From Crocinitomicaceae bacterium (GTDB taxonomy: Bacteria; Bacteroidota; Bacteroidia; Flavobacteriales_D; Crocinitomicaceae): DNA of 64,000 nt. The DNA lies in NCBI GenBank assembly GCA_024639405.1, contig JAHEIL010000013.1, forward strand, positions 1 to 64,000, read 5' to 3'. Both the position numbers and the translations under genes were made by a program. Within the stretch, counting starts at the first letter, position 1. Every line of letters starts with the position of its first letter. The notes below the pieces were generated by a model that had not been told where the DNA came from, made no database searches, and saw nothing but the letters and a program-made list of their open reading frames with translations. This document shows positions 9,326-17,899 of the stretch, piece by piece.

Positions 9326-9333
9326 CAAATTTA
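9326..9333 (-). promoter_or_regulatory. Proximal -7 element (TAAATTTG), 388-aa secreted protein
   Basis: Exact TAnnTTTG on the minus strand about 40 nt upstream of the ATG, inside unit 1 of the tandem repeat. The spacing to the ATG matches that of the 1390-aa gene. Confidence 0.5.
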
Positions 9334-9388
9334 GCTAAAATATTTTGATTATCGCTGTTAAATTTCAATAATTAACATGAAAGCCTTG

Positions 9389-9396
9389 CAAATATA
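9389..9396 (-). promoter_or_regulatory. Distal -7 element (TATATTTG), 388-aa secreted protein
   Basis: Second exact TAnnTTTG, in unit 2 of the tandem repeat, exactly 63 bp upstream of the proximal element. It is the duplicated counterpart of that promoter; whether it is active is unknown. Confidence 0.4.
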
Positions 9397-9465
9397 GCTA
9401 AAACATATTAATTAACGCTGTTAAATTTCAATAACTAACCTGAAAACCATTCGTTTTCCTTATAA

Positions 9466-9495
9466 TTGTTCTTTTTTTAATTTTCTCTATCTTTG
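9466..9495 (+). promoter_or_regulatory. Promoter TTG-N19-TATCTTTG
   Basis: A near-ideal Bacteroidota promoter: TTG at 9466-9468, 19 bp, then TATCTTTG at 9488-9495, 16 nt before the ATG at 9512. It is the best -33/-7 pair seen in the window. Confidence 0.7.
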
Positions 9496-9511
9496 CATGG
9501 ATTCATAAATT

Positions 9512-10633
9512 ATGACAATACAAACAACACCTAAAAACCCTGCAAAGACTCGATTAAAGTTTATCGACTTGGCGCGCTCAATTGCTATTCTATTAATGCT
9601 CGAAGGTCATTTCATAGACGATTCATTGATGGACCTTTACCGCGACAATTCATATACCGCATACCGCATTTGGGAGTTTATAAGAGGATTTACATCTCCA
9701 ACGTTCTTAACGGTGACAGGAATTGTGTTTGTCTATTTATTGATGGGAAACAATCACATTGCGTATTTCAAAAATATGCGGGTGAAAAAAGGGTTCAAAC
9801 GCGTCGTTGAATTACTCTTCTGGGGCTATTTATTACAAGTTTATGCCTTTCACGTGTTGCAGTGCATTGGAATTGGCATCTTATTTATTTTATTAATCTA
9901 TGGTTTCTATAAAGTCCTGAAAGTTGTACCACTTTGGTTTTTGTTCTTTTTAGCAGGAACTGCCGTGTTTTCTTTGAACTTATTTTTTATTCATTTCGAT
10001 GAACATCAATATTGGCCAGCAAATGCACCTAGTTTTATTCAAAATATGTTCAAAGGCAAATATTCCATTTTTCCAATCATCCCTAGAATGGGCTATACCA
10101 TGTATGGTGCTATGTTTGGTGCGATTTTGTTTACGAATAAAGAAAAAGTTAAGAATTGGCTTTTTCCAACAGTTGTGTTTCTTACAGGAGCTGTTTTCTA
10201 TTTCTTTATTAAATCGATATTGGTGTATTTCGACCGCCAATTCGGCTTAACGTATCACCACATTTACCGCTTAGATTGGTTGTACGAATGCTTAGGTATG
10301 GTATTTATGTTGATTGGGACATTGATGATTGTAGAAAAATTGATGGGCGATATCAAACAGAATTTATTCTTAAAAATGGGTCAAAACACCTTAACGGTTT
10401 ACATTCTTCATATGGTCGTGTTATATGGTAGTTTAACTGGTTTTGGGCTTAATCGAATGTTTCATAAAGCGCTAACACCTTATCAGGTTATTCCAGCAGT
10501 GATTGCTTTTATAAGTTTGTTTTTTGTAATCGTTTATTACCTAGAACCGATAAAAGCAAAACTAGAATTTATTTTAAAACCAATCAGGGAAATCAACCAC
10601 AAACTATTTGGTCTAAGTTCCAAAGAAAATTAA
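9512..10633 (+). CDS. Multi-pass membrane acyltransferase-like protein (DUF1624/HGSNAT type)
   Basis: A 373-residue inner-membrane protein with about ten hydrophobic segments. The N-terminal motif FIDLARSIAILLMLEGHF, with Asp-Leu-(Ala)Arg and a His at the end of the first membrane segment, is the hallmark of the DUF1624 / heparan-alpha-glucosaminide N-acetyltransferase group, which moves acyl groups across the membrane onto sugars. The substrate cannot be read from the sequence. It has its own strong promoter. Its stop overlaps the convergent SGNH hydrolase stop by 4 nt, with no room for a separate terminator. Confidence 0.7.
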   Translation: MTIQTTPKNPAKTRLKFIDLARSIAILLMLEGHFIDDSLMDLYRDNSYTAYRIWEFIRGFTSPTFLTVTGIVFVYLLMGNNHIAYFKNMRVKKGFKRVVELLFWGYLLQVYAFHVLQCIGIGILFILLIYGFYKVLKVVPLWFLFFLAGTAVFSLNLFFIHFDEHQYWPANAPSFIQNMFKGKYSIFPIIPRMGYTMYGAMFGAILFTNKEKVKNWLFPTVVFLTGAVFYFFIKSILVYFDRQFGLTYHHIYRLDWLYECLGMVFMLIGTLMIVEKLMGDIKQNLFLKMGQNTLTVYILHMVVLYGSLTGFGLNRMFHKALTPYQVIPAVIAFISLFFVIVYYLEPIKAKLEFILKPIREINHKLFGLSSKEN

Positions 10634-11646
10634 ATCTTTTTCTTTTTAATAGGTTTTTCTGGTTTGAAAAAAACTTTCTTTTGATGAATAACTTCACCAC
10701 ATTTGTCATAAACGGTAACCTTTACATTATAAAAACCAGGAAATTTATAAGAATGGACAATGAATTTTGAATACGCAAATTCTTTATCGCCAAACTCCCA
10801 TTTCACACTCGCCGCTTGCGGATAATAGGCTTTGCAATAAGCTAAGTATTTTCCACCAGCTGTTTTTTCATAGCGCACATCAACCGTATTCATCTTCAAC
10901 ATGTAGCGCTCAACATTCATTGTAACAAAATCATAAGCAGTTTGCTGAATTACTTCAGCGTCTTTATCATTGATTGCAACTTTATAACCTTCTATAGGTG
11001 AAGATTTCAAAATGGCAGTGAAAAATGTACACGCTACTAAATATGAACCATATAAAGACGGATGTTGATTGTCTTCAGTATATAAATTGATGGAAGGGTA
11101 ATTTGTCTTAACTGTCTCCCATACTTGACCAACAGGTACAATTGGCAAGGCATATTTATCTGAAACATATTGATAACCCATGGCTATTCGATCGCTCATT
11201 TCTTGGTAAGAAACTTGATTGGAATCTAACTCATAACCATTTTTATAGCCCCACGTTTGATACAACAATACATTTGTACAAGAATGATTGGAATAAATTG
11301 AATCAATAATTCTATTGAAATAAGGTAAAAAAGAAGTGTCTAAACGTGCAGGACGGTAAAATAACTCTCTACTGAATCCTTGGAAAACAACGTAATCCCA
11401 TTTCTTACTTCCTATTTTTTCGTATAAATCTTTTCGCTCAGAATGCATTTTGCACGTATGGCTACTCTTCGCAAACATTTCTACATGCAAATCATACCCT
11501 TTTGATGAAGCAAGTTGATCAAATATCTTGGGCATATTGTTGTAATGGGTATAACTGTTCCCAATAAACAAAATGTTCTTTTTTTCTGTCGCATAAGAAA
11601 CAGATAGCTTTAATAATAAAAGTGTTATTAAAAGCTTTTTAAGCAT
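10630..11646 (-). CDS. Secreted SGNH/GDSL-type hydrolase (DUF4886-like) with C-terminal PKD-like domain
   Basis: A 338-residue protein with a signal peptide (to about residue 20, SYATEK). Ser31 lies in GNSYTH at residues 29-34, the block I nucleophile motif of this SGNH subgroup. Asp191 and His194 in DNQHPS form the DxxH block V. Together these give a plausible Ser-Asp-His triad for ester cleavage in the periplasm or outside the cell. Residues ~255-330 resemble a PKD-type Ig-like domain (WEFGDKEF, FPGFYNVKVTVYD). The tail is Lys-rich. The HIT gene ends 4 nt upstream, so it is probably the last gene of a greA-HIT-hydrolase operon. The substrate is unknown. Confidence 0.75.
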   Translation of the reverse strand: MLKKLLITLLLLKLSVSYATEKKNILFIGNSYTHYNNMPKIFDQLASSKGYDLHVEMFAKSSHTCKMHSERKDLYEKIGSKKWDYVVFQGFSRELFYRPARLDTSFLPYFNRIIDSIYSNHSCTNVLLYQTWGYKNGYELDSNQVSYQEMSDRIAMGYQYVSDKYALPIVPVGQVWETVKTNYPSINLYTEDNQHPSLYGSYLVACTFFTAILKSSPIEGYKVAINDKDAEVIQQTAYDFVTMNVERYMLKMNTVDVRYEKTAGGKYLAYCKAYYPQAASVKWEFGDKEFAYSKFIVHSYKFPGFYNVKVTVYDKCGEVIHQKKVFFKPEKPIKKKKI

Positions 11647-11650
11647 AGAA

Positions 11651-12040
11651 TTAAGCGTTTTGTATCAATGATTGAACAGCTTCCATTTCAATTGGTGGAA
11701 AAGAAAGTTTTGCTTTTGAAAAATCCATATCAGCGATACCATTGATAGGCAACAAATGAATGTGCGCATGTGGAACTTCCAATCCGATTACAGTAACACC
11801 AATTTTTTTACAGGGTAAAACTTTTTTCATCTTTAAAGCCACTTCTTTTGCAAAAACCATCATTCCAGATAAAATCGAATCATCTAAATCAAAAATAAAA
11901 TCAACTTCTACTTTTGGAATCACCAAAACATGACCCTTCACTAAAGGCTGAATATCTAAAAAAGCTAAAAATTGTTCATTTTCAGCAACTTTATAACATG
12001 GTATAGAGCCATCTATTATTTTTGAAAAAATAGTGCTCAT
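11651..12040 (-). CDS. HIT family nucleotide-binding hydrolase
   Basis: A 129-residue histidine triad protein, the usual length. The signature HAHIHLLP at residues 91-98 contains His91, His93 and His95, with the nucleophilic central His of the triad. The N-terminal segment IFSKIIDGSIPCYKV is typical of the HINT/PKCI branch, which hydrolyses purine nucleoside phosphoramidates or adenylylated metabolites. The ATG overlaps the greA stop (TAATG), so translation is coupled. The order greA-HIT is common in Flavobacteriia. Confidence 0.92.
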   Translation of the reverse strand: MSTIFSKIIDGSIPCYKVAENEQFLAFLDIQPLVKGHVLVIPKVEVDFIFDLDDSILSGMMVFAKEVALKMKKVLPCKKIGVTVIGLEVPHAHIHLLPINGIADMDFSKAKLSFPPIEMEAVQSLIQNA

Positions 12041-12513
12041 TAGCGGCTAATTTCAATGATTTCAAATTGAATGATTCCATTTGGCGTTTGAACATCAGCA
12101 ATGTCACCTTGTTTTTTACCCAACAATCCTTTTCCAATTGGTGAATCGATAGAAATCTTTTTAGCTTTTAAATCTGCTTCATTTTCAGCTACTAACAAAT
12201 ATTCCATTTCCATTCCATTCGCAACATTTTTAATTTTAACTTTTGATAAAATGAAAACTTTGGAATTATCCATTGAAGAATTATCAATCAAACGTGCATT
12301 GGATAAAATCGTTTCCAATTTAGAAATCTTCATTTCCAATAAGCCTTGTGCTTCTTTCGCTGCATCGTATTCAGCATTTTCAGATAAATCACCTTTGTCC
12401 CGTGCCTCTGCAATTTGATTTGAAATAGAAGGACGTTGCACTGTTTTCATTTCATGCAATTCATCCTTTAATTTTTTCAATCCTTCTTCTGTGTAATAAT
12501 TAATTTGTGACAT
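12040..12513 (-). CDS. greA: Transcription elongation factor GreA
   Basis: A 157-residue protein, normal GreA length. Residues ~1-75 form the N-terminal coiled coil. It has the acidic tip GDLSENAEYDAAKE (Asp42, Glu45), which enters the RNA polymerase secondary channel and stimulates cleavage of backtracked transcripts. The C-terminal FKBP-like domain ends with SPIGKGLLGKKQGD and the terminal VQTPNG strand. It heads the operon greA-HIT-SGNH hydrolase. A -7 element and a terminator hairpin lie in its leader, so read-through or attenuation is possible. Confidence 0.97.
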   Translation of the reverse strand: MSQINYYTEEGLKKLKDELHEMKTVQRPSISNQIAEARDKGDLSENAEYDAAKEAQGLLEMKISKLETILSNARLIDNSSMDNSKVFILSKVKIKNVANGMEMEYLLVAENEADLKAKKISIDSPIGKGLLGKKQGDIADVQTPNGIIQFEIIEISR

Positions 12514-12544
12514 ATCAATGTTGTTAAAATCTACTAAACAAAAA

Positions 12545-12569
12545 CAAGAGAGCCCAAAGGACTCTCTTG
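12545..12569 (-). terminator. Terminator hairpin after the PorV gene, also in the greA leader
   Basis: Stem CAAGAGAG / CTCTCTTG with a short CC/GG inner pairing, followed on the minus strand by TTTTTG. It sits between the PorV-type gene stop and greA. It ends the TonB receptor-PorV operon, and it also lies just downstream of a putative greA promoter. Confidence 0.8.
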
Positions 12570-12575
12570 CTTTAA

Positions 12576-12583
12576 CAAATATA
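12576..12583 (-). promoter_or_regulatory. -7 element (TATATTTG) upstream of greA
   Basis: Exact TAnnTTTG match on the minus strand, between the PorV stop codon and the terminator hairpin. A transcript from it would begin at about 12570 and carry the whole hairpin in its 5' leader. Activity is not proven. Confidence 0.4.
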
Positions 12584-12596
12584 CTAATTTATTCTT

Positions 12597-13661
12597 TTAT
12601 TTCAATTGTATCGTTGCTCCGATTGTATGAATAATTCCAAAAATACCTGCGAAACGAGCACCATACTCAACTCCTAATGCACTTTTGTTTTTTCCAACTA
12701 ATGCATCAATAGAGAAACCTGCTGAAGGACCAACCAATGCATTTGTTCTGTTTTCTTCAGAGAATAAATTTTTCTCATAAACAAAACCACCTCTTAAATT
12801 AAAAGCTACTTTTTCTCCTGTCATACAATAGTCTAAACCTAAACGGTATTGATCATTTTGAAAAGAGTTAGCTGTAAAACCAAGTGCAAGGTTCAATTTA
12901 CTTTTCTCAGAAAAAATAAAATCATACGATCCACCAATTGCTAATAATGAAGGCATTTCAAAACTTGCTGAACGCTCTTCCAATGAAGCAGTAATTGTAC
13001 CGTTCAAATATGAAGCTTGTTGAGCCAAACCATCACCTTTGTAACTCATTGTAGGTCCAACATTTCGCAATGTAATACCAAATTTAATGTGATCTTTTTC
13101 ACCTGTTACGTAACGAACACCTGCATCAATTGCTACACCAGTAGCACTTAAATTAGATAAACTTTCAGATAAAATCTTGAAATTAATTCCCCCAGAAATT
13201 GTTGAAGAGAATTGTTTTGCATATCCAATATTAAAGATTGTAGATGATGGTGAAAAAGTACCAATATTTCCTTCAGGATTCGCTGCAGTTGTAATTGGAA
13301 TTTCACCAAATCCCATTGATTGAATACTAACCGCAATAACAGAAGATTCAGAAATTCGTTGCGCAATACCAGCACTGTTAAAAGTGACACCAGCACTACC
13401 CATCCAATTTGTATAATTGAATTTAATCTGTGTTTTTTCAGTAGATGCTAAACCTGCAATATTTGTAAAAGTTGCTTCTAATCCTTTAGTAGATGCTATT
13501 CCAGCATCACCCAAAGCACTTGATCTTGCCCAAGGATTAACCATTAAATAAGAAGCTCCAGCAGAACCCGAACGATCTTCGTTACCTGCATTTACGTTTA
13601 AGCTTGACAACATAAGTCCAAGAACAAAAACGCTTTTGATTGTATAAATTGATTTTTTCAT
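12597..13661 (-). CDS. PorV/PorQ family outer-membrane beta-barrel protein
   Basis: A 354-residue protein with a signal peptide ending near residue 25 (NVNAG). The mature N-terminus is SAGASYLMVNPWARSSALGD, followed by LEATFTNIAGLA. This is the PorV/PorQ signature, in which an early Asn-Pro/Ala-rich strand and a 'NxAGLA' motif precede a FadL-like barrel. PorV-type proteins shuttle T9SS cargo from the translocon to the attachment complex. It is the last gene of the operon formed by the TonB receptor and the 1397-aa protein. That conserved pairing suggests a dedicated partner for the 1397-aa secreted protein rather than the general PorV. Confidence 0.85.
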   Translation of the reverse strand: MKKSIYTIKSVFVLGLMLSSLNVNAGNEDRSGSAGASYLMVNPWARSSALGDAGIASTKGLEATFTNIAGLASTEKTQIKFNYTNWMGSAGVTFNSAGIAQRISESSVIAVSIQSMGFGEIPITTAANPEGNIGTFSPSSTIFNIGYAKQFSSTISGGINFKILSESLSNLSATGVAIDAGVRYVTGEKDHIKFGITLRNVGPTMSYKGDGLAQQASYLNGTITASLEERSASFEMPSLLAIGGSYDFIFSEKSKLNLALGFTANSFQNDQYRLGLDYCMTGEKVAFNLRGGFVYEKNLFSEENRTNALVGPSAGFSIDALVGKNKSALGVEYGARFAGIFGIIHTIGATIQLK

Positions 13662-13684
13662 CGCTTTCTAATTTTATACCTTAT

Positions 13685-16600
13685 TTAAATTCCTTGTAAA
13701 TCTACCGAACGCATTCCTCCGAAGAATTTCAAAATAACTTCACCTGCACCAGGAACTTCTACATGAATCAAATAAACACCACCTCCAACAGGAATTCCTT
13801 TTGAATTGTTCAAATCCCAGTCTAAAGAAGTTACTTCACTATCTTTTTTAAAGGTACGAACCAATTTACCATTTACAGAATAAATACGAATCGTACATCT
13901 TTCTGGTAAATTGGTGATTTTTACACGTGTATCAATTCTTGTACGCTCGTAATCAGAGAATGCATAGTAAGGATTTGGAACTACATTAATTAATTTCAAT
14001 GCGTCTGTTAAATGATCTTGACTTGCTGTTTTAGTTGAAATGTCATTCATTGACCAGCTGTACATAGGTTTACCACCATTTTCACCAGATCCAACAAAGT
14101 TTTTGTATTCTTTGTTTACTCTTAAACGAATTCTAACATCAGTTGAATTCAATTTTTGTCCTGCTGTCAACATTGGGTATGCAATCCATGATAAACTTCC
14201 ATAAACAATTTTCTTTGCTTCAGCTGCAGTTCCACCATCAAATTCTAATACTTTTTGTAATAAATAATTACCTGCATTATCATTTGCTGCTTGAGTATAT
14301 GCAGGGAAATCAGCTCCAGAATTGTATTTATTTATAGTTTTTTGGTTATAACTGAATACATAAACAGGATGCATTCCTCCAAATACTGGAGAACCTCCAT
14401 TATCAACTAAAGTACTTGTTGGATTCCAAATCATATCTCCACCATTATGAGAACCTAAGAAAGAGTTTTCACCAAAAGCCATGTATAAACGTGCACCAGA
14501 TTCCAAATCAATTGCATAACCTGGGAACCAACCCATACCAGTACCAGATCCATCTGGATTACCATCTTTATCAACACTTTGACTTTTTCTTAAACCACCT
14601 GGTGTTGCAGCTCCAATATTTAATGCAGCTGCTCTTCCTAATTCAAATACTGGACAACGAGTCCATTTTGATTTATCATTCGTTAATACAATATTAACAC
14701 TCGGTAAGAAACTTATTGAAGCATTCTTACGTGAAGATCCTGGATCAGAGCAAACACCTGAAGTAGCGTTCACAGAACCATAATAAGCTAACGGCATAAA
14801 ATCACCTTGATAACCTACTAATCTATGAGGAGCGACACCACCAGTTAAAACCTTAGCATAAGATTTTGTTGGATCTTGACCAATCTCGTCTTTATAATTC
14901 GTAGGATTTAAATAACTTAATACAGAAGGGTTATTGTCTGCTGCTGCAGGAACATATTCCCCTGAACGAATCCAGTTGTTTGGGAAATATCCATCTCCAT
15001 CTGGCACGAATGATAACCATCTTTTAGATGAATCATCAAATTCAATCGTACTTTCAATTAAATTGGTCAATAATGTTTCTTTCGTTCCTGTACCAGTATA
15101 TAATTCTTGAGCAATTTGAACAGAAATACCCCATTGAGGAATAATTTGTTCATTACTAACAGAAATCATAGTTTCTGATTGAACTGAATCCAAAATTGAT
15201 CCACCTTTTTTATCGTATCTGTAGATTGTCCATTTTGCAGTATCTGCTCCATTTCTGTCTGAATTTGAATTCGTGTAATCTCTAAATTTACATTCGAAAT
15301 AACCATCTGCTAAATTCAATGGATCAACAACTTTAATTCCAATTGGACCACCAGTATAATCATACTCTGGGTTTTCCATAAAACCAGTATTCAAAATCGA
15401 ATTTTCTGAAGCAGCTGTTAATTCAATAGAAGAATTTCCATTTCCATAACCATCAATTCTTGTAATTCTAGGTGATTGACCATATACAGCCAATTGATTT
15501 GTTCCATCTGCTTCTGGCATTGGATTATGAGGAATTGCTTCAATAGAACGGATAGAAGAACCATCATAATTCAAACGAGATGAGATATAAGGGATTTTTT
15601 GTCCCAATAATAAATCTGGATCATTTGGATCATATTTAGAGAACTGGTTGAATGCATATGCTACAGCTACATAATAATACGACTTGTGGTTAATCAATTT
15701 GTTTGCACCACTAGCAAAAGCATCTTCTGTTAATTTAAATGAATGTCTTAAACCAGTATTTGCACCTTTTACTTTTTCAGTAGGAATTGAAAATCCTAAA
15801 TCTTCATCAAATTCAAAGTTAATCAAACGATCTACTCCATTCTTCTTATCACATTGTGCAACTAAACGAGATTTAGTATTGTCAAAAATCTCAGCAATTG
15901 TTACATCTTTAGATTTTAATTGGAAAATTTGATATCCTTCAAAACGGTAGTATCTATCTACTGTTGGATCTGGAATGTTAATTTCATCTAATTCTTTGTA
16001 TTGCTCTTTATAGTTGTTAGAGCTTGAAGGGTTTGAAATCGTTAAAATTAATTCGTTTTCTAATTCTTGAATGTCCAATTTTGGTGCATCTGGTGGAGAC
16101 AAAATTTTGAAACATGCATCAAATAATGCTTGCGCTTTTGTATCAGCACGTTTCATAACTCTCACAGATGATAACAAATCTCCATCTTTTCCACGACCAT
16201 AAACCATACCAACAGTAATGTTATTTACAGCTCCTGGTTTCAATGTAAACGGACCAGCTGATTGAACAAAACGTCTGTCTCCTGGTGGATTTTGATTCGT
16301 TGTTTCATCCCATCCATTTGCATAAGTACCTGATAATACATCAATTCCACCTGTAGCCCAGTTTAAAGGATCTGAATCACCTGGCATCATATAATCAGAC
16401 AAGGTATTAGTAACTCCTGCTGAACCTTCCCAGCCACGACCACCGTAATACATTTCTGTTCCATTTGCCCATTTACCAATCATGTAGTTATAAAACTGGT
16501 TCGCTTGTCCATTTGCTGGATCACTGTGAGGGAAACCATCTGTACTTGTAAAATAAGTAAAACGACGCATTCCGTAACGCTCATTATCAATAATACTATC

Positions 16601-17878
16601 TGAATAACCTAAACCAATTCCTTTGTAAACAATACCATTGTTATTGATTGCTTCTAAAACAGAAGGCGTTTCCCATGTTTCAGTCACTTCGTTGTATCTT
16701 GGACCAGGATTATCCAATCCATCTGGATCCATGTAAGGTCCTTCAAAGAAATCACAACCAATAGCTGGTGGGTTTTCACCAAAACCTTTTTTACCATTGA
16801 AATCTTCGTCATTTAAATCACCATTATACATGTAACCTAAACCACGTGAAACATCACAACCAGCGAAATCATCACCAAAATATCCAACATCCGCATCTAA
16901 AAATTGAGAGAAGAATGTATTAAATAATGTTTGCGTTCCTCTATTAATTAATTCATAGTTGTAGAACGTCATTCTATTAATCTCATCACTTGTAGAAAAC
17001 GCAAATGCTTGAGCACGGATTTCCATTCCAATTGGATCACCTCCAGATTCAGCATGAATATTACCTTTATCATTGAAAACCCACCAATACGTGTTATCTC
17101 CGAATAATGAAATACGACGGTCAATACCACATTCGATGTCGTCTCTTCCTAAGATATCATCATACCAAGGATAATCACCTTCTAATGGATTGTAAAACCC
17201 ATCTTTACCTCTATCATAAAAAGGCGCTAAGTAAAAATCTTGTCCTACAGCACCGTGAGCAGGCCAGTTATTAATATGGTCAAATGCAGCAGCAGTTGGT
17301 TCATCAGCAGGAGTTGTAGATAATCCGTTGGTATATTCCCACCATAAATTGAAGGCGATAACTTCCGCTTTAGAAATTAAATAGAATTTATCGTATGCTG
17401 TACATGTTTCTTGCTCAATTGTTGCTTCTCCAAAATCTTTTGTTAAATTATTTCCTGCAGGAAAAATTGGATTATTATTACCTGAACCAGGAGTTACAGT
17501 TAAAGGTCCAGGCCAAAAATCATTAGCAGTTCTAAACTTTAATGCTGCTAATTTCAACTGACCATTTACATCTGTTCCACCCATCCACAAAGCACCAGCA
17601 AAGATTAATCTTAATCCACTTCCAGCTGGAATTTCATAAGTTGCAATACTTTTAGCGCGGTCTTGAAACATACTTCCGCCTTGCTCAAGAAGCGCACTAA
17701 CATCGTTAAACTTCATTGTAACCTTTGCTTTAGAAGGCGCACAGTTTGCTCCTTTTAAAACATTTTCAGCTGGTTTCCCAGATATACCTGCTTTGTCATT
17801 TGGACCTAAATAGGCAGAAACATTATTTGCCCATAAAATTGATAATCCAACAATAACTCCTACTAGTTGCTTTTTCAT
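13685..17878 (-). CDS. Very large secreted surface protein of the TonB receptor-PorV cluster
   Basis: A 1397-residue exported protein with a signal peptide (MKKQLVGVIVGLSILWANNVSA). The body has many aromatic and Gly-rich motifs (FAGALWMGGTD, RFTYFTSTDGFPH, YMMPGDSDP) and acidic, possibly Ca-binding segments. No catalytic family was recognised. The last ~110 residues (NVVPNPYYAFSDYE to GGVYLIHVEVPG) form a FlgD/T9SS-type Ig-like domain. They lack the standard type A ending, finishing instead in FFGGMRSVDLQGI. It lies 23 nt from the PorV-type gene and 21 nt from the TonB receptor gene, so one operon is likely. Function is unknown; a surface partner of the receptor is inferred. Confidence 0.8.
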   Translation of the reverse strand: MKKQLVGVIVGLSILWANNVSAYLGPNDKAGISGKPAENVLKGANCAPSKAKVTMKFNDVSALLEQGGSMFQDRAKSIATYEIPAGSGLRLIFAGALWMGGTDVNGQLKLAALKFRTANDFWPGPLTVTPGSGNNNPIFPAGNNLTKDFGEATIEQETCTAYDKFYLISKAEVIAFNLWWEYTNGLSTTPADEPTAAAFDHINNWPAHGAVGQDFYLAPFYDRGKDGFYNPLEGDYPWYDDILGRDDIECGIDRRISLFGDNTYWWVFNDKGNIHAESGGDPIGMEIRAQAFAFSTSDEINRMTFYNYELINRGTQTLFNTFFSQFLDADVGYFGDDFAGCDVSRGLGYMYNGDLNDEDFNGKKGFGENPPAIGCDFFEGPYMDPDGLDNPGPRYNEVTETWETPSVLEAINNNGIVYKGIGLGYSDSIIDNERYGMRRFTYFTSTDGFPHSDPANGQANQFYNYMIGKWANGTEMYYGGRGWEGSAGVTNTLSDYMMPGDSDPLNWATGGIDVLSGTYANGWDETTNQNPPGDRRFVQSAGPFTLKPGAVNNITVGMVYGRGKDGDLLSSVRVMKRADTKAQALFDACFKILSPPDAPKLDIQELENELILTISNPSSSNNYKEQYKELDEINIPDPTVDRYYRFEGYQIFQLKSKDVTIAEIFDNTKSRLVAQCDKKNGVDRLINFEFDEDLGFSIPTEKVKGANTGLRHSFKLTEDAFASGANKLINHKSYYYVAVAYAFNQFSKYDPNDPDLLLGQKIPYISSRLNYDGSSIRSIEAIPHNPMPEADGTNQLAVYGQSPRITRIDGYGNGNSSIELTAASENSILNTGFMENPEYDYTGGPIGIKVVDPLNLADGYFECKFRDYTNSNSDRNGADTAKWTIYRYDKKGGSILDSVQSETMISVSNEQIIPQWGISVQIAQELYTGTGTKETLLTNLIESTIEFDDSSKRWLSFVPDGDGYFPNNWIRSGEYVPAAADNNPSVLSYLNPTNYKDEIGQDPTKSYAKVLTGGVAPHRLVGYQGDFMPLAYYGSVNATSGVCSDPGSSRKNASISFLPSVNIVLTNDKSKWTRCPVFELGRAAALNIGAATPGGLRKSQSVDKDGNPDGSGTGMGWFPGYAIDLESGARLYMAFGENSFLGSHNGGDMIWNPTSTLVDNGGSPVFGGMHPVYVFSYNQKTINKYNSGADFPAYTQAANDNAGNYLLQKVLEFDGGTAAEAKKIVYGSLSWIAYPMLTAGQKLNSTDVRIRLRVNKEYKNFVGSGENGGKPMYSWSMNDISTKTASQDHLTDALKLINVVPNPYYAFSDYERTRIDTRVKITNLPERCTIRIYSVNGKLVRTFKKDSEVTSLDWDLNNSKGIPVGGGVYLIHVEVPGAGEVILKFFGGMRSVDLQGI

Positions 17879-17899
17879 AACCTTTTTATTTTCTATGAA

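Larger units (their letters stand above)
9325..9450. repeat. 63-bp tandem duplication containing a promoter element
   Basis: Unit 1 is 9325-9387 and unit 2 is 9388-9450. Both begin with GCAAATnTAGCTAAAA and share CGCTGTTAAATTTCAATAA. Each carries a leftward TAnnTTTG: TAAATTTG at 9326-9333 and TATATTTG at 9389-9396. The 388-aa secreted protein gene therefore seems to have two stacked promoters. Confidence 0.7.
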
